Below, piece by piece: positions 44,989 to 54,083 of a DNA stretch of 64,000 nucleotides (position 1 is the stretch's first letter; each line of letters opens with the position of its first letter). Made by a program: the position numbers and the translations under genes. Source of the DNA: Plasmodiophora brassicae (Eukaryota > Endomyxa > Phytomyxea > Plasmodiophorida > Plasmodiophoridae). Where the stretch lies: contig JASFAU010000003.1 of assembly GCA_039704465.1 (NCBI GenBank), positions 1,054,001 to 1,118,000 on the forward strand, in the 5' to 3' direction. Below the pieces are notes generated by a model. The model was given only the letters and a program-made list of their open reading frames with translations. It had not been told where the DNA came from and ran no database searches.

Positions 44989-45729
44989 TCACGACTTGGA
45001 ATTGGCATGGAGCACAATGTATTCCCGGGTGCTCTGTCCGAATCGGATGACGTCCTTTTCGAGAAGTTCATAGAACCGCGCCGGCTCCAATCGGTCCCCG
45101 TTGAGGAACGTGCCGTTCGTGCTCCCGAGATCAATGATATAAGGGCGAACACAAACGTTGAGGTCACCGACAACGTCCCGTGTCGTCTTCCTGCGAAACT
45201 GGATCACGGCGTGCTGCTTGGAGCACGATGGATGGTCCAACGGAACATCGGCGACCTTCCTTTCGCGTCCAATCCGAAAGCACGTCTTTCGGTGGATATG
45301 GAGGGTTTCGATCTGTTTGCCATCCTTGAAGACATAGAGCCGCCAGAACTCGTCCGTCGCTGCTGCATCACGAGGCTCGTGGTACCTGCAGCGGCATGTT
45401 ACTGATCCAACCTCACCAGTGAGCAGGCAAGTACATACTGAAGTCGAACACCGCCCGCGACCTCATTCCCACTTGCGTCCAGCGCATCCAGGAGCCCGGT
45501 TGGCTCCAGGTTGATCTTTGCCTTCACGACCGGCTTTTCAGCTGCCTTCCTGCGCGACCATCAGTCCGCGTCGAACCGCACGTCTGGCATGCAACACAGT
45601 GGACCTTTCCTGTTCCTCGGCAAGCGCCCGACGACCGAACCTGTCACCGTATCTCATCGTTTCCCGGGGCGACCGGTCCCTGTCGTCACGTCGGCGTCGA
45701 TCGTCGCCGTCACGACCTCGACCGCGCAT
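44989..45729 (-). CDS. SNIP1: SNIP1/Pml1 FHA-domain splicing-associated protein
   Basis: Three exons (45605-45729, 45439-45549, 44989-45385; introns 55 and 53 nt) give 210 aa. The N-terminus is Arg/Asp/Ser-rich. It is followed by the family linker KINLEPTGLLDALDAS and GGVRLQYHEPRDA, then an FHA domain: FRIGRERKVADVPLDHPSCS, KQHAVIQFR and YIIDLGSTNGTFLNGDRL. The phosphopeptide-binding Arg, Ser, His and Asn are all present. Homologues belong to the RES complex (Bud13/Pml1/Snu17) of the spliceosome and to small-RNA processing (DAWDLE in plants). In an intron-dense genome such a factor is expected. Confidence 0.92.
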
Positions 45730-45898
45730 CGTGACGGCCGACGGACTTGGCCTGGAATAGGAATCGATAGGACTGCAGTACACGGCCAAAGTTTAGCCAG
45801 CAGGTGACAGGTTGCCAGTGGCTCGTGTCGTTAAATGCGTCCAGAAATCTGACCAGCAAGCTATTGTGTAACGTAGCCGTATTTGCAATGTAGCCGGT

Positions 45899-46903
45899 TT
45901 AGTACTGAGCAGGCGCCGGCTTCCTAATGATTGTGAGTAGTTGCTGGAAGAACCCATGCGCGATGGAGGACAGCGGTGCTCCAGCGGGGCTCGCGGCAGA
46001 CGTCGCGTTCAGCATGGCCGATACAGACGGGACGACGAACGCGTCGATGAGGACAGGAGCGGGGCGGGGGGAACCATGGAGGATGATGTCGCGTATGCCG
46101 GTGGATAATGAATGTGGAAACGACTGTAAACCCAGAAGAGTCTCCCAACGTCGGCGACGACCGCTGTCCTTGGCGATCCGTCGGAATTCGACCGCGGTCT
46201 TGAAGAAGATCGACGTCAACGTGAGGAACTGCGCGTCGTAGTCATCGGGTCGTTCTGCGATCACGCTCTCGTACATCTTCCAGTACACCATATGCGAGGC
46301 GAATCTCGCCAGCGACAGGATCGAGGGAAGCTCTCGCTGCAGGCCACGAGCCGCAGGGACACTAATCTCAACGTTGATGTGGCTTGGGTCCCAGTCCAAA
46401 TTCAGCAGGAACGTTCGCAGCGTTTCGCGCTTATCCGGTTCCTGGTTGTCCTTGACTTCAACAGGATCCGGTTGAGGGGTGGTTGCGTCAACTTTCCCAG
46501 GCTGGAATACTGGTTCTGGTGCAGCGAGGGCCTGAATAACTGATTCGCGTCTGCCCGCAATGGCGCTATCGATGTCGTTCTGCATCTGGTCACGGATGCT
46601 GCCGATGCGGCGGTGGAATGCAGTACCATTAAGCCCCCGTTTGGACAGGTCGCTTTGGTAACGCGGCCGCTGCCTAAGCCGCTTAATAACCGTATCGATC
46701 AACTCCTCGCTGGCGGTCGTTGATAGGCTCGTCAAATATCGAGCGACGGCCCGTCGCAACACGGCGTCCTTATCATTTCTGCCATCATCCAACAGGTGGT
46801 AAACACGCGAGAGCGTGCTCTGCCGGTCATGGCCAGTAGGCGGATCCGACCCCGGGTCTACAATTCCCGCCACTGACACGCTCTTCTTCACGTGGCGACG
46901 CAT
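45899..46903 (-). CDS. Hypothetical helical protein
   Basis: A 334-aa single-exon frame beginning MRRHVKKSVSVAG. It is mostly helical, with a basic middle (TVIKRLRQRPRYQSDLSKRG), a Pro/Asp linker near residue 150, and a hydrophobic C-terminal third (ISVPAARGLQREL, LARFASHMVYWKMYESV, VVPSVSAMLNATSAAS). The long, low-stop frame with C/G-ending codons supports coding, but no motif identifies it. Its start faces RPB7 across 246 bp, which must contain both promoters. Confidence 0.6.
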   Translation of the reverse strand: MRRHVKKSVSVAGIVDPGSDPPTGHDRQSTLSRVYHLLDDGRNDKDAVLRRAVARYLTSLSTTASEELIDTVIKRLRQRPRYQSDLSKRGLNGTAFHRRIGSIRDQMQNDIDSAIAGRRESVIQALAAPEPVFQPGKVDATTPQPDPVEVKDNQEPDKRETLRTFLLNLDWDPSHINVEISVPAARGLQRELPSILSLARFASHMVYWKMYESVIAERPDDYDAQFLTLTSIFFKTAVEFRRIAKDSGRRRRWETLLGLQSFPHSLSTGIRDIILHGSPRPAPVLIDAFVVPSVSAMLNATSAASPAGAPLSSIAHGFFQQLLTIIRKPAPAQY

Positions 46904-47149
46904 GTCCTTACAGTTAGCACTCGCGCAATGGTGTACCAGATCGCTCGGACCCTATATACCCGCTATACGAGCGTCTTCGCCTAGTCCAGATGGCTTACAT
47001 GGTGCAATACATCCGTACGTATGACGGTTACACCAGTACGAATGTCGGGGCAGGCTGGACAGTCACGTGGTGGACTGGAGGTGCCGAGGTGGACCAGTGC
47101 GCGGTGCGGCATCCGCAGTGCAGCGTGCCGCCCGTGCGTGCCGTCTGCA

Positions 47150-47796
47150 ATGTTCTTCCTGGTACACGCCGCCGCGCATGGCTGTCAAGCGCCTGGTTGT
47201 GACATTGCCCAATGCTGTAGATGGACAGGGACGACGATCTGGCTCTGCCGCCGAAGCACTTCGGGCGTGACCTGAAGGACAAGATCCTGGCCGAACTGCG
47301 ACGCAAGGTCGAAGGGCAGTGCTCTGGCAAATACGGATACACGATCCTGGTGACGCACCTGAAGTCCTACGGCAAGGGATGCCTTGACGTTGACACTGGA
47401 TGGGCGCACTTCCCTGTCAAGTATCTCGCCCTCGTCTTCAGACCGTTCCGGAACGAGGTCCTCCCAGCGGAGGTGTTTGCAGTCAATCCTGTTCGTTAAT
47501 CGTGCTCGGTTGCGCACCGCCATCATTGATTTCGTAATTGTGATTTCGGTTTTCAGTCTGGAATATTCGCAAGGGCGGGCCCCGTTGAAATTTTCGTCAG
47601 CCATCTGTGCATGCCGAGCGATATGCAGTTCGATTCCGGCAGTGAAGTGGCGGCGTTCTATTCCGCTGATCAGCAGCTGAAGATCGTCAAGGGGTCCCTG
47701 GTCATTGTCAAGATTGTCGGGATTCGCCCCGCCGCCAACGAGTTCTCGGTCGTCGGCACGATCAACGAGGATTACCTTGGCCCAGTCGAGGACTGA
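47150..47796 (+). CDS. RPB7: RNA polymerase II subunit Rpb7
   Basis: Exons 47150-47161, 47221-47490 and 47557-47796 (introns 59 and 66 nt) give 173 aa, matching the usual 171-172. The first exon encodes only MFFL, the conserved Rpb7 start. Then come PPKHFGRDLKDKI, VEGQCSGKYGYTILVT, HFPVKYLALVFRPFRNEV, the OB-fold entry SGIFARAGPVEIFVS, MPSDMQFDS, and VKIVGIRPAANEFSVVGTIN ending DYLG. Rpb7 forms the stalk with Rpb4 and contacts nascent RNA. The 66-nt second intron lies exactly between the tip and OB domains. Confidence 0.95.
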
Positions 47797-47867
47797 CTCG
47801 GCAGATTCTACACAGTTTGTACAATATTAATGGACTCATGCGGCACACAGCGCGTATAACGGGCGAG

Positions 47868-49097
47868 CTAGCCGTTTCTGGGGCGTTTCTTTATGTGCTG
47901 GGGACTGGGGGAATTGCATGTCTTCGACAACATGTAGAGATTGTTGAGCCAGGCATTGCAAATCTCCAGCAGTTCCCCGTGGCGCCCATCCGAGGCCAAC
48001 TGGACAATGAGAGCCGTATCTGCAATTTCAAGCTCGAGCTCATGTGTCGTCGAGGACTTCTCATCTTGAACGCCGTTCGATACGCGATGGCTTTGAATCT
48101 ATCGGCGATGTCAGAAAACGCTCCTGCACGAATCGGGAAACGTGTACGCTAGTAATGTCGAGCGACCATATCGAGAACGTGTACGAGATACGGTCCTTGA
48201 CCCGGACCATGGTGCAGTCCGTCGTCGGAAAGCCACACGGTTGCTCTGCATGACACAGTTCGATTACAAGGCGTCACGAGAGCGGTACACGTACGTTACC
48301 AGAGCTTGCGCTGAGACGGACGTCGTACTGGCAGGAAGGAACGTGTATATCGAGAGACTCGATTCGTTGCTTTCGAACCTTTGATAACCAATTGTTGAGT
48401 TCACCACCAATTACACGGCAACAGTTGAAAGCATACGGCGCGGAGTGGCTTCTTTGTTTGGGTGTCGACAGAAACTCGAACACGGTCAGCATGGAAATGA
48501 TCGATCTCCCTCGTGCGCGTATATGACAGACTAACCGGGCCGCCTTGGACAGCGCTCGCCCATTTGTTCAATTCCTGCCGAGAGACACATGTTAGGACAT
48601 CGCGTCAAACCAGCCGGGCACCAACGAACTTCATTCAGTCGCTTGAACTGCATGCCTTGAATCCCGGACACGAAAGAAGTACCAGGGAAACAGTCGTGCT
48701 TGATCGGTGTTGTTCCCATGACCTTCGCCGAACCGCAATATCAGCCATGCCAGTAGTGCTGAGCGTCCAGCGTACCCCAATATTCAGTCGAGCTTGGTCC
48801 CGGCAGATCATGCCAAGGCTGCCTTCGAACTGTGGTTGAAGATACGTCAGCCATTGATTCAGCGTTATTGTCCTACAGCGAAACGGTAATTACCTCCACG
48901 TGAGGATAGTTGATATATTTCATCATGAACTTGTGCAAGGCGACGACAGTGTCGCTAGGAAGCGACGTGCCGAAGACACACAGGTGGGCTAGACGGGCAT
49001 CTCTTTGAGGGTGCTGGTGCTGGTGCTGCCGCTCCTGCTGCAGAGACGGCTGCGGTTTCCCATCGTTGCCGGCCGCATGGTCAGTCGAGTCGCCCAT
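47868..49097 (-). CDS. CET1: mRNA 5'-triphosphatase of the Cet1/TTM tunnel family
   Basis: Seven exons (48894-49097, 48776-48829, 48630-48722, 48437-48574, 48300-48378, 48148-48245, 47868-48098; introns 49-64 nt) give 298 aa. The enzyme removes the gamma phosphate of nascent mRNA as the first capping step. Tunnel strands are recognisable in order: YPHVEFEGSLGMI (ExE-like metal strand), FVSGIQGMQFKRLNE, SLSYTRTREIDHFH, VRKQRIESLDI, YDVRLSASSEQP, VRVKDRISYTF and the second metal strand THELELEIADTALIV. All exons are under 240 nt, so it is invisible to single-frame searches. The first ATG lies at the edge of a copia fragment. Confidence 0.88.
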
Positions 49098-49663
49098 TGT
49101 TCCACGAACTGCGCGCACCCGATCGATACCTTGTTTGGCGGAACCCCGATTCCTTCGAGCAGTTGACGAAGCCATGCAATCTCGCGGACGGCGCCGTAGA
49201 GCGCCATGCTGCCCATGCACCCTGCGTGGACTGTCGACGTCGCGACTGACGACTGTAGCTTGGATTTCCACCCGATCGGACCGTGCGCCATCATGATCAC
49301 GTATCCTGTCGTGGAGCGGCATGTGTCCGGGTCGTTCACGAAGTCGCCATCGCAGTAGACGACAGGATTCGGGTTGTCCACATCTCGCTTGTATGTTATA
49401 CCAGGTGTCTTCGTACCTTTAAGGTACCGGAGGATGTGCTGGGCAGGGTGCCTTTCTTGCGCGTGGGATCCCAGATTCTGTATGCCTTCCGGTTGGGTGG
49501 GTATCCGACGAACACTCCTCGGAGGGCGTGCTGCGCGTGTGGATCTGACCTGTTGGGGTAGATGGCGTAACAGTCACAACCGAGAACGAGCAAATGGGAT
49601 AGGTCCGCCGAACTCAAACCGATCTCGGCGCGGTCGGTGTCAAACCCGAGCTCTGCAACCAAT
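49098..49663 (-). mobile_element. Copia-type retrotransposon fragment, copy A
   Basis: On the minus strand two non-adjacent parts of a copia polyprotein are joined. The integrase C-terminal region (DCYAIYPNRSDPHAQHALRG, VFVGYPPNRKAYRIWDPTRK) at 49660-49440 runs straight into the reverse-transcriptase end and RNase H (RYLKGTK..., VVYCDGDFVNDPDTCRSTTG, EIAWLRQLLEGIG) at 49440-49100. The catalytic part of reverse transcriptase is deleted at the junction. The same junction occurs in copy B. No LTR is visible. The RNase H end abuts the start of the CET1 gene. Confidence 0.82.
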
Positions 49664-51055
49664 CATAGATCTGTGGCCACCTCGGTTTCCGCCTTGTTGG
49701 AACAGAGCTGACACAGCCGGGAACGCGCAAAGGAGTACGGTTATCGAGAGCGAGGCTTCACACAGAGGAGGCTACTCTGTGCGAACCTTGTATATTGGCA
49801 AAGTTGACGAGATTCCCATTTCAGAGCTCTACTTCACGCGCGAAAAGGCCAGGAGAGCTCATTATGTCCGGCATCAAGGGCCTGCTATGCATCACAGGCG
49901 TTCGCTACTTCGCAAGGCACACAGACCACACGACCCAATTCACGAAACTGTACCTACTCGCGCTGGTCCTGGATATACCGGGGTCATCCGAAAATAATCA
50001 AACGACGTGAAGACATCAAACGCCGAGCGAAGCGAGGCGCCTCCCACCGCAGCAACAAAGGCAATGCATGGTCGATCGAGGTACGGACTACAACTATCGA
50101 TCCCGGATTAACGAATCAAAACACGGTGCACGCTAGCGTTCATTGTTGTGCCTGCGCTTCCGGACGCTGGATCGAGTCACGAACGATGATGGAGAAGTCG
50201 GACACTTGGTCTTGTCCTTATTAATGCCGGGACACTTTTCTTTGCCGCACAGGAAATAAATGCCGTCGATCAAATGGCCGTTTCTGCATGTTGGCGATTC
50301 TCGCCGGCGCTTGTTGCTGTCTACTGAAATAATTGGTTATTGGCCGGCTTCACCTTCAGCCAAGTCGGCTGCGTACCAATGCGAGGTTGAGAGGATGATG
50401 TCGCAGCAGCCTGCGCTTTGATCCGTTCGCCGCTGATCCTCTTTTGCGTTCCTGCCACCGTTGTACGAACGGGGCAAGAGCTCCCTTTGCGAGTGAAGTT
50501 GAACGCGGTTCCGAACTAACGCCAGATTCACCAGCACCAGAGATCGCTGGCCCAGAACCAACGGAAGGCGCCGGGTCGTCTACCACAGAAGTCGATAGGG
50601 ACCCAGCAGGACGAGAATCATCTGCAGGATCCGCAGATGGAACAGCCACGGCCGGTACCCTGACCACATCCAGCGGGTAATCGATCGGCGGGCGGCGCAA
50701 CGTCAACCGAAGAGTTGGACTCAGCTGGGTGTCTAGAACCCCGAACAAAGAATTCCATGGCATGTAGAGCTTCGCGCTGCCTGGCTCGTTGACGCTCCAA
50801 CACGACCGCATTGGTCGGGCGACCGCTGCCTGGGCGCTTGCCGCCCCGGGCCACGCCGCCGCTCTTCTTGCGATTGCGTGCGGATCCCCCCATGGGATAA
50901 CGTTACCCGCTCAGACGCCACAACACACTTTTTACGAACGCACTGGGCGCAATCTATGTACGTAGAGGGAACTGGACTGACGCACTCGCGAGACGAGGCC
51001 AGCAGCTTGATCGTTCGAAAGATATGAGGCCGCGGTATGCAACAAATTCGGGACC
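49664..51055. other. Interval between inverted copia fragments, unassigned
   Basis: About 1.4 kb lies between the two copia copies. On the minus strand 50893-50650 reads GGKRPGSGRPTNAVVLERQR, with an AT-hook-like GSGRP core and a helical continuation. A Cys-rich stretch at 50330-50140 (CRNGHLIDGIYFLCGKEKCP, then KTKCPT) could be a zinc-binding exon. They may be exons of one gene or transposon protein on the minus strand, but I could not join them. The remainder shows nothing recognisable. Confidence 0.35.
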
Positions 51056-51656
51056 TACCTAGAGGACGAAGACATCGAGCACAGCCCACAGGCGAATGGC
51101 ATACCTGAGCGGCTCAATCGCACAATATGGGAAGCGGCAGAGGCAACGCGACACGACGCGCGACTCTCCCCGGCCGACTTCTGGCCATTCTTCGTACCCA
51201 TAGCCGTGTACCTGCTCAACCGGAGACCGCATGCGACACTCGATGGAAAGACACCGTTCGAGATGTGGTTCGGGCACTCCCAGACCTATCGCATTTGCGC
51301 TTTCCCGGTTGTGACTGTTACGCCATCTACCCCAACAGGTCAGATCCACACGCACAGCACGCCCTCCGAGGAGTGTTCGTCGGATACACACCCAACCGGA
51401 AGGCATATATACAGAATCTGGGATCCCACGCGCAAGAAGGCACGCTGCCCAGCACATCCTCCGGTACCTTAAAGGTACGAAGACACCTGGTATAACATAC
51501 AAGCGGTAGCGACTTCGTGAACGGCCGGACACATGCCGCTCCACGACAGGATACGTGATCATGATGGCGCACGGTCCGATCGGGTGGAAATCCAAGCTAC
51601 AGTCGTCAGTCGCGACGTCGACAGTCCGCGCAGGGTGCATGGCGCTCTACCTCAGA
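51056..51656 (+). mobile_element. Copia-type retrotransposon fragment, copy B (inverted)
   Basis: On the plus strand: the integrase core end (ANGIPERLNRTIWEAAEATR, LLNRRPHATLDGKTPFEMWF), the integrase tail (CDCYAIYPNRSDPHAQHALR, frame-shifted near 51270), then the same deletion junction as copy A into RT/RNase H (YLKGTKTPGITYK, DFVNGRTHA). It is shorter at the RNase H end and has several frameshifts. Copies A and B form an inverted pair about 1.4 kb apart. Confidence 0.82.
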
Positions 51657-51733
51657 GCTAGCTTTAGTGGTTCTCGACCTACTTAGCATTTCTACGAGAC
51701 TTCTACCCACGCTGCACATAAGCCAGTATCGAC

Positions 51734-52362
51734 ATGGCGATCAACGCACAAGTAAGCGACGCGTTCATGCTGCCGAGCACGAAGAAGCTCGATGCGCCGT
51801 CGATCCAAAGGCTGCAGGAACAGTACGACAAGTACTGTGCAGCTGTCGTTACCGATCGGGAACGGCAGCGGCCTGCGAGCCAGAGGGTCAAACCGCAGTC
51901 GATTGTCCACTGTTTCACGGCCGCGCAATTGAAGCTCGTCGCGCTGGATGAACCAGAGTTGGTATCCGTAGACGAGATGACGGAGACCACTCTGAAGCAG
52001 TGGATGGCCGATACGATCAACGATCTGCGAAAAGACCATGGACTGCAGCCGAATGAGATGGCGGGCAGGTTGGCAAGCCACGTCTACATGAACGTCAACC
52101 TGGCCACCCGGGACATGATCCAGTGCTGGAGTCGCTCCACGAGCACGAGCACCGTCTGGGTTATGATCTGCGGTCCAGCGTGGGGGGCAGGAAGGCGCGC
52201 GTCAGCCTGTTCGTCGACGCGATGCAACCACTCCGCTTGCGCCAGCACTTGCGCCGATGGGTAACTGATGATAAGCCTGCACGAGAAGGCAACATCGTCG
52301 CGGTGAAGGCAGAGGCGAAGCGTTGGGCGGATGCGTTCCTGCTGGCTCATAAGGCTTGCTAG
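51734..52362 (+). pseudogene. Gag-like protein, truncated and frameshifted copy (left arm)
   Basis: It starts MAINAQVSDAFMLPSTKK as in the right arm but loses a few bases near 52127, which breaks the frame inside the conserved helix, and ends at the palindrome spacer. Substitutions (DEPELVS for DELELES) also distinguish it. Not expected to make a working Gag. Confidence 0.8.
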
Positions 52363-53176
52363 GCTTCGGCGAAGGTGCGACTTTTGCTAGTGCAGGTTCG
52401 GATCGATAGCGCTTGAATCGGTCCACTCGTCCTGCTGGGGTAGCGCGCCCGGTACCGGGACGGCCTCCACCTGCGGCGTGTTGCTTGTCATGCTGACGAA
52501 GCTCGGCGGCCGTGCGCTTAGGCGTGTTGCCTAGCGCATTCGCCTCGTTCTTATGAGCCAGCAGGAACGCATCCGCCCAACGCTTCCTCTCTACCTTCAC
52601 CGCGACGATGTTGCCTTCTCGTGCAGGCTTATCATCAGTTACCCATTGGCGCAAGTGCTGGCGCAAGCGGAGTGGTTGCATCGCGTCGACGAACAGGCTG
52701 ACGCGCGCCTTCCTGCCCCCCACGCTGGACCGCAGATCATAACCCAGACGGTGCTCGTGCTCGTTGAGCGACTCCAGCACCGACTGGATCATGTCCCGTA
52801 AGGTGGCCAGGTTGACGTTCATGTAGACGTGGCTTGCCAACCTGCCCGCCATCTCATTCGGCTGCAGTCCATGGCCTTTTCGCAGATCGTTGATCGTATC
52901 GGCCATCCACTGCTTCAGAGTGGTCTCCGTCATCTCGTCTACGGATTCCAACTCTAGTTCATCCAGCGCGACGAGCTTCAATTGCGCGGCCGTGAAACAG
53001 TGGACAATCGACTGCGGTTTGACCCTCTGGCTCGCAGGCCGCTGCCGTTCCCGATCGGTAACGACAGCTGCACAGTACTTGTCGTACTGTTCCTGCAGCC
53101 TTTGGATCGACGGCGCATCGAGCTTCTTCGTGCTCGGCAGCATGAACGCGTCGCTTACTTGTGCGTTGATCGCCAT
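52202..53176 (-). CDS. Gag-like retrotransposon protein (right arm, intact frame)
   Basis: The 324-aa frame begins MAINAQVSDAFMLPSTKK, continues with capsid-like helices (TLKQWMADTINDLRKGHGLQ, RDMIQSVLESLNEHEHRLGY) and a WVTDDKPAREGN block, and ends in a basic Pro/Ser-rich tail that crosses the palindrome spacer. No CCHC zinc knuckle is seen. The same element family may supply the copia fragments nearby, but linkage to a pol frame is not preserved. The last ~50 residues read into the spacer and other arm and are probably not native. Confidence 0.65.
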   Translation of the reverse strand: MAINAQVSDAFMLPSTKKLDAPSIQRLQEQYDKYCAAVVTDRERQRPASQRVKPQSIVHCFTAAQLKLVALDELELESVDEMTETTLKQWMADTINDLRKGHGLQPNEMAGRLASHVYMNVNLATLRDMIQSVLESLNEHEHRLGYDLRSSVGGRKARVSLFVDAMQPLRLRQHLRQWVTDDKPAREGNIVAVKVERKRWADAFLLAHKNEANALGNTPKRTAAELRQHDKQHAAGGGRPGTGRATPAGRVDRFKRYRSEPALAKVAPSPKPSKPYEPAGTHPPNASPLPSPRRCCLLVQAYHQLPIGASAGASGVVASRRRTG

Positions 53177-53250
53177 GTCGATACTGGCTTATGTGCAGCG
53201 TGGGTAGAAGTCTCGTAGAAATGCTAAGTAGGTCGAGAACCACTAAAGAA

Positions 53251-53451
53251 CTCGCTTGATCACAGGCCATACTGGGCCTGTGTGTCATCATGCTAGTAGC
53301 CGTGACAGTGTCAACAGAGGTGCCAGTGGGGGAATAGCGCCTAGCGGGTGATGTCATGCAGTGACGTCACCAGAGTCAGGCTGATGTAAGGAATGAGCCA
53401 TAAATAGCCGGCCCATTTCTACACACTCGAGAGCAGGAAAGGGCTGGAACG
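53251..53451 (+). promoter_or_regulatory. Putative LTR-derived promoter
   Basis: Between the palindrome and the copia pol tail lies a stretch with a perfect CRE-like palindrome GTGACGTCAC (53361-53370) and a TATA-like CATAAATAG (53399-53407) 30 bp further on, followed by a GC-rich start region. The order resembles an LTR U3/R promoter. No second LTR copy was found in the window, so this is inference. Confidence 0.35.
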
Positions 53452-53616
53452 GTGCGAGTCAAGCACATACCCATCGCGGAGATGATCGCCGACGACCTAA
53501 CTAAACCCGTGTCGAAACCCAAGTTCGTCTTCTGCGTTGAGCAGATGGGCATCAAGTACACACCAGTCGCGAATGATGCGGAGGGGGAGGGGGGCCTGTT
53601 GAAGTTGCAACCCTGA
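53452..53616 (+). mobile_element. C-terminal tail of a copia polyprotein
   Basis: The 54-residue frame reads VRVKHIPIAEMIADDLTKPV and then SKPKFVFCVEQMGIKY before a stop, the standard end of copia RNase H (the HIP...IAD..TKPL signature). Codons upstream do not continue the RNase H, so this is a detached fragment. With copies A and B it shows at least three pieces of one copia family here. Confidence 0.75.
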
Positions 53617-54083
53617 GAACATTCCAACTCGAGCACAGAACATTCCGGCGTCCACGACTCAGGTCAGACCCTGGCTGCCCACGCCGCGCGATACCAGTAG
53701 GAGGCGCGATACGATAGTACATTGATTCATTCAATTAAACACCTGACCGTTAATAGATTTTATTGTGAAAATGCCAAGGACGCAAAGGAGCAGATGGGTC
53801 ATGAGTCGTAGCACGAGTTCACAGCGCGCATTGCAGGACAATATGGGATCTGCAGGAACCATGCACACGAATAGGATGCAGGACCATGAAACACAGGTTT
53901 CTGGATGAGGACAGCGTGCATCCATCGACCAGCGAACGTGCTGACAACTGGAACTTGCCCCGGGTCGATGGCTCCATTACTCTCCGTCTGAACGTTATCC
54001 TGGTTATGCAACAGCCAGCAAGCAACTGAGGCTATCCAAGGGCCATTATTCATTAACGACAGCAGCCGCTTGTAGTTTGCATA
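53617..54083. other. 467-bp interval, no gene recognised
   Basis: This AT-richer stretch lies downstream of the aminopeptidase gene and next to the retroelement debris. A minus-strand frame at 54053-53799 (85 codons, Trp/Cys-rich) has no recognisable motif and is probably chance. Confidence 0.4.

Larger units (their letters stand above)
51656..53250. repeat. Long inverted repeat of gag-like retrotransposon sequence
   Basis: The sequence from 51656 (ctagctttagtggttctcga) to about 52350 is repeated in reverse complement from 53250 down to about 52553, with few differences over roughly 695 bp and a ~200-bp spacer. The spacer is the extra downstream part of the right-hand gag frame. Transcription through it would give a hairpin RNA with a very long stem. 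Confidence 0.9.
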
